Assembly (NCBI GenBank): GCA_903772945.1
Contig: CAICTM010001826.1
Coordinates: forward strand, 1 to 21,917
Direction of reading: 5' to 3'
Source: Seminavis robusta
Taxonomy: Eukaryota > Bacillariophyta > Bacillariophyceae > Naviculales > Naviculaceae
Length of the DNA stretch: 21,917 nt
Positions 8,652-18,005 of this stretch are shown piece by piece. Both the position numbers and the translations under genes were made by a program. The notes beneath the pieces are model-generated. The model was not told where the DNA came from, did no database searches, and worked only from the letters and a program-made list of their open reading frames with translations. Numbering within the stretch: the first letter of the stretch is position 1; each line of letters starts with the position of its first letter.

Positions 8652-10619
8652 TTAGTCTTCCGATTCGTTGTCATTCTGCTGTTGCTTGCTCCTCTTCTTC
8701 TTTCTATCATAATGCGAGGTATCGATGCGATTCCTCCATGGGTTCTTGTTCTTATCTCTGCGATTGTTGTTGCGTTGCAGATTGAGCATCCAATCTTCGA
8801 CCTTGCAACCCGATTGTTTCATTACATTGGCAATGGTTCGCAAGTGTTCAAAGTCAGCTTCGGTGAACAATGTAATGGCAGTACCTTTCCTTCCGGCTCG
8901 ACCCGTGCGTCCGATTCTATGAACATAGCTGATACCTGAAGTAGGTAGATCGTAGTTGATGACCATATTGATGCTCTTGAAATCCACACCTCTTGCTACA
9001 AGGTCCGTTGCAATGAGCACCCATGTATCTCCCCGTCGAAACTTTGCCACAGCGTTGTCACGGGCCGCTTTGGATCGTCCAGCATGAATGACGTCGACGT
9101 GCATGCCATCGTACAAGAGTTCGCCAAACAAGGCCTGAGCACGGTCTTGGCTCTGCGTAAAGACAATCACTGGCGGCTTTAACTGTCCCCGTTGAGCTAG
9201 TTGCCGCATAGCCAACAACTTTCCCTCCTCTCTACCGACAAACATGAGCTGCTGATCAATATCGGTGTTGGCGCCACCATGGGTACCGGGTGCTGCAATT
9301 GTGACATCTATGGGATTTCGTAGAGCCGACTCTGCCAGTGATCGTACCATGGGCGTGACAGTGGCAGAAAAGAGACATCGTGCTGCGGTGGGAGGGATCT
9401 TGTCAAGAATGACATCCATTTGAGCCAAGAATGATTTTGTTTGCGAGGAACCGGATTGTTGCTGTGTTTGAGCAGTGGAGTTGTCTTTACTTTGCCGTTG
9501 CTTGGGATTTCGACCCTTGTTCTTTCCGGCTTTTGGTTTCTTGTCACCGTCGTCGTCCTCCTCACTGTCACTACGGTTTTCCTCTTCCGAAGAAGAGTCA
9601 TCCGGATTCTGGTTCCTTGGGTGACGAGTGGGCGTCGAACCGTCAGCAGCGTCAAAAAGACGGTCCACCTCATCCAGACAGACGATACGCACAGCATCTA
9701 GACGTAGTCCCTTCTCAATCGAGTCCACAATTCGAAGAGGAGTGGTAACCAAGATATCTAAACCATTCTTGCCACCGGCAGACCCGGCAATGACATTTGC
9801 AGCATTGGACTTGGAAAGGAGCAGTGAGGCCACACCACCGGGTTTTCCCTGTCCCAATCGTTCCACCTCGCGATGTAATTGGGACGCCAGCTCCAATGTG
9901 GGAGCCACGACCAGACCTCGAATCTCTCCTTGTCTAGAAACTGGCTGGTGTTGGTTGTTTTTGGCGGATTGTTTCTTTTCGTTCTTTTTGGATTTTTTCT
10001 TTTTCTTCTTGCCATTGTCAGCATCATCACTAGTATTGTTGTTGTTAGCATCATAGAATGCCTCGTAAGGAGCACTGCTCAAGAGTAGAGCTGGCAAGAG
10101 AAAGGCACCAGATTTTCCACTGCCTGTTGCAGAAGCTCCAATGAAATCACGACGGTGCATGAGTGCTGGAATGGCCTGCATTTGAATGGGAGTTGGTTCT
10201 TTCCATCTGCCCGCTTCAATATTGACCAGCATGGGTTTCCAAAAGCTGGACATGGCTTGGCCGCTCTTCCACCACGTGGGAGGAGTCAGATCATGAAAAC
10301 TGGAAATTGGATCCGGAATATCGGGATCGTGCTTGTTGGCCAATCGAATTGCCATGGAACGGCGAAAGGCGGCAATTTGTTCCTTGCGAACTTGCTTCAG
10401 TTTTTCTTCGCTGGTATCGCGTTTTCCAGTGCGATCACGAGACTTCTCTTCGACACCCTCCTCCTCCTCGTCATCTGGCTCGTCATTGGCATTGCCGTCT
10501 TGTGCCAAAATGTCGTCCATTGATTCCACTTGAGGAGGTCGCTGCCGCTTCTTTTTCTTCTTGCGCTTCGACTTGTCAATCCTTGCGGATGACGATAGCA
10601 TGTTGAAGATGTCCTCCAT
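8652..10619 (-). CDS. DDX52: DEAD-box ATP-dependent RNA helicase, ROK1/DDX52 type
   Basis: ROK1/DDX52 is a nucleolar RNA helicase needed for early 18S rRNA processing in the small-subunit processome. This intronless ORF of 655 residues has all core motifs: Q motif (about 138-146, PTPIQMQAI), motif I ASATGSGKS (162-170), Ia PTLEL (240-244), Ib TPLR (293-296), II DEVD (316-319), III SAT (418-420), V ATDLVARGVDF (537-547) and VI HRIGRTGR (567-574). The phrase LRTIANVMKQSGCKVEDWM after motif VI and the basic tail with RIDTS are characteristic of ROK1/DDX52 rather than other DEAD proteins. Oddities: DEVD for DEAD, Leu for the usual Arg in Ia, Leu for Gly in Ib, a Lys-rich insert (190-229) and an acidic/Lys/Gln insert (about 324-395) inside RecA domain 1. 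The Lys-rich ends suit nucleolar targeting. The start MEDIFNML is the first ATG of the frame. Confidence 0.9.
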   Translation of the reverse strand: MEDIFNMLSSSARIDKSKRKKKKKRQRPPQVESMDDILAQDGNANDEPDDEEEEGVEEKSRDRTGKRDTSEEKLKQVRKEQIAAFRRSMAIRLANKHDPDIPDPISSFHDLTPPTWWKSGQAMSSFWKPMLVNIEAGRWKEPTPIQMQAIPALMHRRDFIGASATGSGKSGAFLLPALLLSSAPYEAFYDANNNNTSDDADNGKKKKKKSKKNEKKQSAKNNQHQPVSRQGEIRGLVVAPTLELASQLHREVERLGQGKPGGVASLLLSKSNAANVIAGSAGGKNGLDILVTTPLRIVDSIEKGLRLDAVRIVCLDEVDRLFDAADGSTPTRHPRNQNPDDSSSEEENRSDSEEDDDGDKKPKAGKNKGRNPKQRQSKDNSTAQTQQQSGSSQTKSFLAQMDVILDKIPPTAARCLFSATVTPMVRSLAESALRNPIDVTIAAPGTHGGANTDIDQQLMFVGREEGKLLAMRQLAQRGQLKPPVIVFTQSQDRAQALFGELLYDGMHVDVIHAGRSKAARDNAVAKFRRGDTWVLIATDLVARGVDFKSINMVINYDLPTSGISYVHRIGRTGRAGRKGTAITLFTEADFEHLRTIANVMKQSGCKVEDWMLNLQRNNNRRDKNKNPWRNRIDTSHYDRKKKRSKQQQNDNESED

Positions 10620-10940
10620 CTTGGTTCACACTCTGCGCTCCAATGTTCTTGTGCAGGCAACAATCTCAATTCTCGATGGACCGAGAGCTCCATCCATCAA
10701 GGAGGAAAGAAAAAATGAGAGAAGGTTCGTTGGTTGTGAGAAAGACACTTGCGAAGGACGGACGAACTTAGAGTTATCTCTCTAGAGTTAAATTTACGGT
10801 TTCTAGTACGCAGGGCGAGACCTCCAAGAAATTTGGGCTCACCGTTGCTTTTCGAACAGTTGTCTCTTGAGTGTGCGTTTGCGACCTCCCGATGTCAGCA
10901 GTCTCAGTGTCTCAGTTATTTCTTTGTTGAAGAACAACCA
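10620..10940. promoter_or_regulatory. Shared upstream region of divergent DDX52 and the unknown 276-residue gene
   Basis: About 320 bases separate two divergent starts, so the two 5' UTRs and promoters lie here, possibly as one bidirectional promoter. The plus-strand frame of the downstream gene is open back to about 10749 but has no ATG before 10941. No recognised core-promoter element can be assigned. Confidence 0.45.
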
Positions 10941-11771
10941 ATGAAGATAATCGTCAGATCCAACTACTGGGGAAGAAAGGTGACAGGAAAGGATTGTAAG
11001 GCCAAGCATTATCCATACAACAAGTACAAGATAATGGAAGCGCAAGTGGATTTTCGTCAAGACGGACAACGACAACGACCAATGATACCAGAACGAGGCT
11101 GGACTGGATTCGACAAGTTATCATGGGGTTGTTGTCCTCATCAAGGTGGAGATAGAGTCATCGAGCTGACGGAAAGACACTTTTTAGATGCTCACAATGG
11201 ATACTGGGATCTCTATCTCAAGCGACGAGTGGTCGACGAAAACGATGGTCGTCGCATAAACCAGTTTCTGCTTCTGCCCTGCAATCAGACAAAGATCAAT
11301 GTCGAGAATGGAATTCAACGCGAAGGATGGGAGTACCAGGCCAGCCTCCAAGCGAGCATATTGAGACTAGACCTCGAACCTCACTTGTTACCGTTCATCA
11401 GGGAAGTCAGCACGTTCGGATACTACCTTGCTTCCCATGTACATGTGTCGATACTCATGGATATTGCGACTGATCCAGACCCTCCTCACCAGCATCGTTA
11501 TCGACCAAAATACAACTCGTCTCCAAGGAATCATGGACCCAATAGCGTCCCTTCTGCTTCTTCGGGAGTCTTGGTAGAAAGGAGAAACGATGGCAACCAG
11601 TCTCGGAATGCTCGTCGTGATGAAGGCACGAAAATGGGAACGAAGATGTTATCTCGAGAACACTACCAGTACATTCCGACTACCGTTACCAGCACAAGCA
11701 GGCAACCATTCCAGACAAGACAACCATTCCAGCCTGAGTCAACAATCAAGAAACACACAAATCAATTCTAA
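10941..11771 (+). CDS. Hypothetical protein, 276 residues, no family recognised
   Basis: The first ATG of a long open frame gives MKIIVRSNYW. The frame continues open upstream to 10749 without an ATG, so the start could also lie in an unseen 5' exon. Residues about 1-190 look globular, rich in Tyr, Trp and His, with four Cys (including a CC pair in SWGCCPHQGG), and end in a hydrophobic stretch (FGYYLASHVHVSILMDI). No signal peptide or clear membrane span is present. The last 85 residues are disordered-looking: Arg, Asn, Ser and Gln rich, with a tandem RQPFQ-T-RQPFQ. It is convergent with nicastrin, and a canonical AATAAA 138 bases after the stop supports expression as a gene. I know of no domain that fits. 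Confidence 0.62.
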   Translation: MKIIVRSNYWGRKVTGKDCKAKHYPYNKYKIMEAQVDFRQDGQRQRPMIPERGWTGFDKLSWGCCPHQGGDRVIELTERHFLDAHNGYWDLYLKRRVVDENDGRRINQFLLLPCNQTKINVENGIQREGWEYQASLQASILRLDLEPHLLPFIREVSTFGYYLASHVHVSILMDIATDPDPPHQHRYRPKYNSSPRNHGPNSVPSASSGVLVERRNDGNQSRNARRDEGTKMGTKMLSREHYQYIPTTVTSTSRQPFQTRQPFQPESTIKKHTNQF

Positions 11772-11908
11772 AATGAGGAGCCCCAATAGTATTAGAGGCG
11801 CTCTTTTCTCTGTTTGGCGATGTATTACTTCATATGCCTAACCTGTAACAACCTACATGTACTGTAGACTTGCATGAAACAAAAAACAGAACTTAGTATA
11901 GTATTATC

Positions 11909-11914
11909 AATAAA
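11909..11914 (+). terminator. Polyadenylation signal AATAAA
   Basis: A canonical hexamer lies 138 bases past the stop of the 276-residue gene and 66 bases before the nicastrin stop codon on the other strand. The position suits 3'-end formation of the plus-strand transcript. Confidence 0.5.
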
Positions 11915-11979
11915 ATGCCCAAGCAAGCATTCCGGCGGTAATTGGGTTCAAAAGCGCTTCCACATTGTCGCAAGTGTTT

Positions 11980-14454
11980 TCAATACATCTTTTCTTTCTT
12001 GAGGCCCACTTTCAGCACAAAGGCCGCCAACACACACAGGCCGGATACTACAGCACCCACTCCAAGGGTGACGACACCTGGGATTTGGCCGACATCCCGA
12101 TACACTCGGACTCCGACATCGTTGGACCAGTACGGCTCTGTGTAGACTGCACTAATCTCGTTGTCGTTTTCGCTTTGGACAAAATATCCCGTTCCCATGC
12201 CTGGCTTGGCTTCCAAGGCTTCGTCCAAAGCCAGGTGGAAGTGTGACCGAGCACACACGCACTTCCCACCTCCTGTGCAGACGGCATGATCGTCGTTCTT
12301 TTGACAGTACTGCACATTGTCGCAATCTGAAGGCTTGGAACACTCCTGCGCGCTGCCTCCGTTGAGGTTTGATCCGCGACCCAAAAAGTCGTTCAACATA
12401 CCGCGAATGGCAGACTCCAGCAGAGTTGGTTGGATGCCAAAGGCATCCGCGCCTCGGTTGCCGTACTTGTCGCCATCGTAGGCTCCATAGACACTGTCTC
12501 CGACCTGTACAAAGGGTTGTCCGTAGTTGATATTGTACACTCCCACGTAGTAATTGGGTGGAGTTCCTAGTGGGTATCCGGATCCGTAGGAGAATCCGGT
12601 TCGCGCCTTGTCGTTTTCACGTTCCATGGAATTGTACTTCTTCAGGTAGTCGCAGTTGCCGTCCTTGAAGAGGCAATTGGCCAGAATATTGAGTGTTTCG
12701 TCACTGGAGGAAAGTTCTCCAATCCACTGCGATGCATACTGGGACGACGTCTCGTAATCATATTGACCACCATCGTAGGCAGCGGCCAGAGCCGCTCGTG
12801 CCAAGAGTGTGGCCGCCGCGGCAATAGCATCGAGATCCATTTGCTTTTCTTGGTTGGACTCCAAATGCGAATGGAATGGCACTTGATTGGTGAAGGCATA
12901 GTCATATCCAGTCAAGACAGCTCCACCCGCGGCTCCTTGGGACAGTTGTACCAATGACTGCAGAGGAGACGGCGGGAATGGCCATCCATTGTCATTGTCT
13001 TCAATCGATGTGTACGATACGGCAAAGTTGCTCGTGTACGAGTATTTGAGAACATTGGACATGAACGAGCCAAAGGATCCATCGCCTTGACCATCATTGT
13101 GCACGTACAAGAGTCCATCTGCCACGGGGAGTCCGACTTGATCGACTGCCAGCATACCGGCAATGGGTCCCAACCGTTGGAACTCCAAACTGTGTCGAAG
13201 GGGATACAAACAGGCCTTTTCGGACTTGTCATTGTTGGCCACGGAACGGACAATGCGGTCATTGGCAGAGCATTGAAATCCCGGAAAGGCGACATCTCTC
13301 AAAAAGCTCCGAGATCCCGCAAATCCATAAGTCTCTCCTTGGAAGAATCCAAAGGCGATGCGGTAGGTGAGTTTGTCGAGTACATTGTCTCCCAATCCAC
13401 CAACCATTTTGGCTGCCATCAGAAGAGCGAGAATGTTGGAAGCTGCCGAGTTGGCTCCTGGAACCAAATCATGAAACAAGGAAGAGGCGTCCATTCCCGC
13501 AGCCACGAGGACAACGGGTCGATTGTTGGCATCGTAGTAATAGTTGTTGTTATTATTGTTGTTGTTGAGTTCACGCCTAGCATCATCGTCATTGATATCG
13601 TCGTTGTTGTTGTTGTTTTGATTGTCTTGATTGGGTTCTGGAGATCCAGCCGTGGCCCAGACGCTGGTTCCACCCAAGGGCAGGCATTTGGGACTCCACT
13701 TTCCATCGGCCTGATCTTTCCATCCCAGGCACTCGAGACTGTTAATGCCATCAGGTCCCATGTAGTAGTTGAATTCTGCCACAATGGAGGAAGATCCCTC
13801 TTGCTGTTCCTCATTATTATTATTGTTGTTGTTCTTGTTGATCTGATTCATGGCCGCATTGCGGAGTTCATTGGAGACATCCGAGTCTGGGACATAGGCC
13901 ATGGGGAGTCCATAAAAGTCGTAAATGTTCAAGCCTTGTCCTTTGGCGTTCCATGGGTAGGCATTGTTTCCGTACCACTCGTATGCCGAGGGTGTCCCAT
14001 AGCCACGAGGAGATTGAGCCGCCGGTGAATAGTAACTCTTGTCGCGATTGTAATCGATACCAGTAGAATTCAGGAACAGCAGTCCCTTGAGATATCCATT
14101 ACTGTTGCCTTGCACCAACGTGTTGAGGGTGCTGGCGTCCAAATGGTATTCTTCCACCACGGCCACAAAGTCTTCATTGACGCTGGGAAAGTTGTTGTTG
14201 CCATTTGAGTTGCCTTTGTAATACACCAATTTCCCCACATGAAGACTGCGATCTTCCGTGCCACATCCCAGTCGCCCTTTTCGATGAAACAGAGTCACAC
14301 AGGCAGCGTGTGTCAGTCGATTGAACGAGTCTTGAAAGGGTGCATTTATGGACATGTCGCTGCTGCTTTGGGCCAATGCTGATGATGGGAACAGCAAAAC
14401 ACACAAGAACAACCAGAGTCCTCCACAGGCATGCTGCTGTCTTTGTCTCCACAT
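11980..14454 (-). CDS. NCSTN: Nicastrin, gamma-secretase complex subunit
   Basis: Nicastrin is the large type I membrane glycoprotein of gamma-secretase. Its ectodomain gates substrate access to presenilin. The 824-residue, intronless product has a signal peptide (about 1-28, ending SALAQ), an N-terminal block with paired Cys (CVTLFHRKGRLGCG, 52-65), and the aminopeptidase-like fold: VLVAAGMDASSLFHDLVPGA (315-334), FFQGETYGFAGS (370-381) and PFPPSPLQSL (492-501). A Cys-rich block ends in CVCARSHFHLALDEALE (732-748), followed by YTEPYWSNDVGVRVY (771-785), one transmembrane span (about 793-817) and a short basic tail KKEKMY. The QGET core is kept, while the animal DYIGS motif reads GFAGS here. 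Asn runs (207-213, 279-284, 297-304) are encoded by AAC/AAT repeats and lie in probable loops. Length exceeds the roughly 700 residues of animal forms because of these insertions. Confidence 0.92.
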   Translation of the reverse strand: MWRQRQQHACGGLWLFLCVLLFPSSALAQSSSDMSINAPFQDSFNRLTHAACVTLFHRKGRLGCGTEDRSLHVGKLVYYKGNSNGNNNFPSVNEDFVAVVEEYHLDASTLNTLVQGNSNGYLKGLLFLNSTGIDYNRDKSYYSPAAQSPRGYGTPSAYEWYGNNAYPWNAKGQGLNIYDFYGLPMAYVPDSDVSNELRNAAMNQINKNNNNNNNEEQQEGSSSIVAEFNYYMGPDGINSLECLGWKDQADGKWSPKCLPLGGTSVWATAGSPEPNQDNQNNNNNDDINDDDARRELNNNNNNNNYYYDANNRPVVLVAAGMDASSLFHDLVPGANSAASNILALLMAAKMVGGLGDNVLDKLTYRIAFGFFQGETYGFAGSRSFLRDVAFPGFQCSANDRIVRSVANNDKSEKACLYPLRHSLEFQRLGPIAGMLAVDQVGLPVADGLLYVHNDGQGDGSFGSFMSNVLKYSYTSNFAVSYTSIEDNDNGWPFPPSPLQSLVQLSQGAAGGAVLTGYDYAFTNQVPFHSHLESNQEKQMDLDAIAAAATLLARAALAAAYDGGQYDYETSSQYASQWIGELSSSDETLNILANCLFKDGNCDYLKKYNSMERENDKARTGFSYGSGYPLGTPPNYYVGVYNINYGQPFVQVGDSVYGAYDGDKYGNRGADAFGIQPTLLESAIRGMLNDFLGRGSNLNGGSAQECSKPSDCDNVQYCQKNDDHAVCTGGGKCVCARSHFHLALDEALEAKPGMGTGYFVQSENDNEISAVYTEPYWSNDVGVRVYRDVGQIPGVVTLGVGAVVSGLCVLAAFVLKVGLKKEKMY

Positions 14455-14760
14455 GATGATCTGATGGATTGCTTATTGTAGAGTGTGCGCTGTTATAGTC
14501 TGGTGATGTATTCGAGCTAGCTAGCTAGTCTACCAGTCCCCTCTTCTTGCTGTTGCCTTTCTACAACAACCTTGCTTTTCGTTTGGTTTGCTGGGAGCTT
14601 GGAGGTGCTGATCGAATTGAGTTGTTGCCCAGTTTTGAATTGTCAAACCGTTTATTCAAAGACTTATTGGGCAATTTGGCGGACGCACCAAATATCCTTA
14701 TCTCTACTGTATTTTGAGTCCTCACAACTTTAACCTTAGCTCTACTGTATTTTGAATCCG
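14455..14760 (-). promoter_or_regulatory. Upstream region of nicastrin, with a 20-bp direct repeat
   Basis: This is the sequence before the nicastrin ATG. It contains CTAGCTAGCTAG-type palindromic sequence near 14516-14527 and a direct repeat CTCTACTGTATTTTGA(G/A)TCC at 14702-14721 and 14740-14759, with one mismatch and a 38-base period. The repeat could be regulatory or a replication-slippage scar. No TATA box can be assigned. Confidence 0.35.
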
Positions 14761-16508
14761 ATTGAGTTCACATTAGAACAAGAGGTCCCTCCGGGGGCGC
14801 CAACCCACGCTTGTATTTTGATGTTCCAGAGTCTGCAGTGCCCAAGATCCCCAAACCTTATCTATTCCATTTCCAAGAAGATGAAATTAGTACATGTACC
14901 ACATGAGAGAAGCAATGAGCATACCATAGAATGCCACAATGACATAGAGTACGGGCCTTCCCTTTTCATAAACAAGGAAGGGAGCATCTGCAGGTACTAG
15001 AGCTGCCCTGAGGGGCTGCCATTCTGGCTCTTGCTATTTCATGGCTTTGCTGAAGGTGATAGGTACGTTGCGGGTAAATTGCCTTACTCTGAGCCACCAA
15101 ATGCCACGTGTGCTAGCCATGTCTGCAACTGTTTCAGTAGCTACACTGAAATAAGGTGGGGACTCCTTCCTTATTGATCGTGTCCGCAGTTCTAATCTTC
15201 CCAATGAAGAAATTTCATATAAACTTTGGTGGAATTGTATGGCCCATGAGCCAGAGCCTGTTCAAGCCTTTCCGTGATCTACAGTGGGGTTGTCATTTTT
15301 AGGGGTGCACTCTTGTCTCGGAACATATCCAATAGAGAGCCAGCTTGATGGGGGTGTTTTTCACGCCGGTGTGACAGTCAACGAATAAATCGCGGGAGCC
15401 TTCCACAAAAAGTGTTTGTATTGTTGTGTTTCTCCTGTGAGAGTGGTGTTTGAAAGGGCTATCATTAGTTATTGGTGTTGCATAAGTCCCTTCTCATGTG
15501 CCAGCTGGGTCCTGGTCGAGGATTGCTGTTGATCTGTCGTGTTCGTTCGTCAGTGTGCCTGTCTTGGTCAACTTGGCTCATTGCCTGGTGTGGTTTGTGT
15601 GTGTGCTGTGATGATGTTGGTATTTTAATAGTTGTTGTGACTGACTGAACCTGTAGTGACATCAAAGGAAGCTAAACAGTTGGACGTACGGTATATGGCT
15701 GTTGGAATCATGAATCAAACACAAGCTCCTATTGGAATAGCTTGCTCGGTTGCCGTTCACTGAGGTAGTTTTATAGAAATTATGAGCTCTCTGGAATGTA
15801 GCTCCTCCTAAAAGCTAAGATCTCTAAATGTTTCTCTTTCTGGAGGATTCAGTGGCTCCGTAGGAGTCAATCTGGGATTGGTTTTGGGATTGCTCCAACA
15901 AGTGGCTTGTCACCTACTTGTACTATCTGCTAATGGTGGGAATAAATGCCTGTCAGATGTCTCTTGGTTGTCTCTGGCATATGTCTTCCCTGTCACTAAA
16001 GATTTATGTAGATTGTGGGTAATATTCCTAACTCTGTTGATGGTCTTGGTGGGCCTAAACTTATTGTGGATTGATGGGTAAATTTCTACTTCCAACACAC
16101 TCCTGTCGAGTTTCAGTGTCACTGGAAGCTCGAAACAATTCGATGTTGGTTGTTGTTGTGGTTTCTAATCATTGTGGTTGTTGTTGTTCTGAATTCTGAA
16201 ATCGTTCATGTTGTAGTTTTCATTCACTAAAGGGATTGCTGGTCAAGTTGTAGGGCATATTGTCGTATAAATTTAAAAGAATACTGGTTGTGATGCATTG
16301 AGATATACTCTCAGTCAGTAAGGTAGCTCTGAGTCAGAGTCGATAGATAGCTTGTTGCGTGGAGGCGAGCAAGTACTGCAGATTGCTTCGTACAGAGCAT
16401 CAATTGCGATTATCATTTGGCGAAGATTGTGTTTTTGAAGATAATCTGAGATTGGCTGTAGATTCGATGTGTCGGGGCGCTCTGATGATGTCACCAATGG
16501 CATGGGAC
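14761..16508. other. Long intergenic stretch, no gene recognised
   Basis: Only short ORFs (up to 82 codons) with no recognisable content. A perfect 7-bp hairpin, TTTCAGT-AGCTAC-ACTGAAA, lies at 15132-15151, and GTT-rich low-complexity sequence at about 16140-16200. I saw no tRNA-like T-arm or other RNA gene. Confidence 0.5.
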
Positions 16509-16991
16509 TTAAGGTTGTGACTTGATAGAGGTACAATTGATAGGTGTAGACTGCGTTCTGGATTTTCGAGAAAGATCTGTGGGAGTGAAGATCGGTCGTG
16601 CACTCCTGCAGTGGTTGTTGTGGTACTGGTAAGATCTACTCGAGGAAACAGTTGATAGTGTGTTTTGTTGTCGTTCGAACGTAACAGTCGATCGTGTTGA
16701 TTGGATGGATGGTAGCTCTCGTCCGATAGGATAGATAAAGATGTTGATTGGTTTGATAGATAGTAGGTTGTCGATATAGGCGTCGTAACTAATGATAGAT
16801 AGTAGTCGTTGTTGGCTGCTTTCGATGGCCTGAAAGCAAGGCGGTTGGTTGATTCTAGCAGTCTGGAAAGAACGTATAGCCTCGGATTTGTTGTTCCATA
16901 GAGATGTTCCAGGCACAGTGAGATAGGTTGTAGTGATGTCCATGGATTTCTTATTGCTTTGGTTCAACGTATTTGTTGTTGTTGTTGCCAA
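16509..16991 (-). CDS. Doubtful ORF, 160 codons, Ser/Thr/Asn-rich
   Basis: The longest ORF of the 3-kb stretch between nicastrin and the repeat region. It starts MATTTTNTLNQSNKK and is rich in Thr, Ser, Asn and Ile. No domain, signal peptide or membrane span is evident. Two further minus-strand ORFs overlap its end in other frames (16400-16603 and 16315-16536), one with a plausible segment YLQKHNLRQMIIAIDALYE, which might mean frameshifted continuation of an old gene. Chance ORF is equally possible. Confidence 0.22.
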   Translation of the reverse strand: MATTTTNTLNQSNKKSMDITTTYLTVPGTSLWNNKSEAIRSFQTARINQPPCFQAIESSQQRLLSIISYDAYIDNLLSIKPINIFIYPIGRELPSIQSTRSTVTFERQQNTLSTVSSSRSYQYHNNHCRSARPIFTPTDLSRKSRTQSTPINCTSIKSQP

Positions 16992-17507
16992 AGGAGTGCG
17001 TTAACACGTCGGTACCGGTAATGTCATCTAGGAAGCACATTTCGCCCAAGCCAAATATCAACGTGCTCTTGTGCGTTAGGCCGTTCTTCGGCAATTTGTG
17101 AGCTAACTTTCCCAATCTGGAAGGTAAAATCGGTGCTTTTCTGAAGATTCAAACTTGAATGAGCCGGATTGGTGGCTGGATTGCTCTATGCTATTATTAA
17201 GGACTGTATATATATATTAAAAGATCGAATTTTCTAATTAGACGTCAGTACCGTGTGACACATTTGAATGTAGGCTGGCTTAAAAAGGTTTCCGAAATCC
17301 TAATAAGTTCCGAAATGGGCACCGCCTTGCCAAATGAGATGCCTTCCGTGCGGATTTGGAAGCTGGGCATACGTTTCGGGAACTTCTTTCGCCTAGAAGC
17401 AACTAAATTGGTCGCAAAAGACAACTTCTAATGTCGCAATCGACAACAGGCGAGCTTAGTTTACCTCATTTTTTCTCGCTAATTACATAAAAACTATATG
17501 AGTATCT
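16992..17507. other. Intergenic, nothing recognised
   Basis: No ORF over 60 codons and no clear repeat. A short TATATATATT run is present near 17210-17220. Confidence 0.45.
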
Positions 17508-17569
17508 TTATTTGTGTCGATCAAATTCGTGAGGATCCTCCACCCAAGAGATGAACTCGTCGCTCCACT

Positions 17570-17573
17570 CTGA
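17570..17573. repeat. Target-site duplication CTGA, left copy
   Basis: CTGA abuts the TG end of copy 1; its partner lies at 18002-18005. Four bases is in the 4-6 bp range made by LTR-retrotransposon integrases. Confidence 0.75.
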
Positions 17574-18001
17574 TGCACTACGCTAAAAGCTAGTGTAAAG
17601 ATCTTTCGAGTGTTTTGAGTTTGAGAGAATGAAAGTTATGAGAGAGATTAGAAAGCTATGAAAACTAATCAACGAGAGAGATCATCATCAGGGGATCGTA
17701 GATCTGGCCTCCCGCGGGAGACTATAAAGTGTGATAGAGTAGGTTGCGGTAGTAATCCTACGTCTCTCCACGATCCTAAAACGGAACGCGTGGAAGGTTT
17801 GTCTAGCCTGGATCTAGTAGCGTGGAAGTACTCCACGCTGGCTAAATATCTAGAGCGATGTTTCATCATCAACCTAGTATGACCAGAGCGGTCATTGAGA
17901 ACCCTGTCTCAAATGACTATTCACGAGAGACTCAGTCATGAGTCGAACTCAAACCCTATCTAGGATCGAGTCGCGAATAAGGCTAAGAGCCGTGTATTGC
18001 A
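17574..18001. mobile_element. Solo-LTR-like element, copy 1 (428 bp, TG...CA, CTGA target duplication)
   Basis: Begins TGCACTACGC and ends GTGTATTGCA, so it has the TG...CA ends of LTRs plus imperfect 10-bp inverted termini (8 of 10 match). CTGA occurs immediately outside both ends (17570-17573 and 18002-18005). The second copy at 19175-19596 is about nine-tenths identical by eye and shares exactly these borders. Excision of the element with one CTGA restores the interrupted minus-strand ORF. No internal coding capacity. It contains several hairpins, for example AGCGTGGA/TCCACGCT at 17819-17839. A solo LTR or a small non-autonomous element fits; orientation is unknown. Confidence 0.8.
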
Positions 18002-18005
18002 CTGA
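18002..18005. repeat. Target-site duplication CTGA, right copy
   Basis: CTGA directly follows the CA end of copy 1. Keeping only one of the two CTGA copies joins the reading frame of the disrupted ORF without a shift. Confidence 0.75.

Noticed and set aside
9628..10056. 142-codon plus-strand ORF inside DDX52
   Set aside because: Shadow of the Lys-rich insert; gives Phe/Leu runs and no domain.
10749..10940. N-terminal extension of the 276-residue gene
   Set aside because: The frame is open but begins with no ATG; a TTG start is not expected in a eukaryotic nuclear gene.
13087..14028. 313-codon plus-strand ORF antisense to nicastrin
   Set aside because: Its Val/Ile-rich runs are the complement of the Asn-coding repeats; the minus-strand reading is an unmistakable nicastrin.
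17574..18001. Hammerhead ribozyme (retrozyme-type) in the structured element
   Set aside because: CTGATGA-like strings occur on the minus strand, but without a following helix plus GAAA core in both copies.
17574..18001. SINE with tRNA-like A and B boxes
   Set aside because: A GAGTTCGACTC string resembles a B box on the minus strand, but there is no convincing A box or A-rich tail, and the ends are TG...CA.
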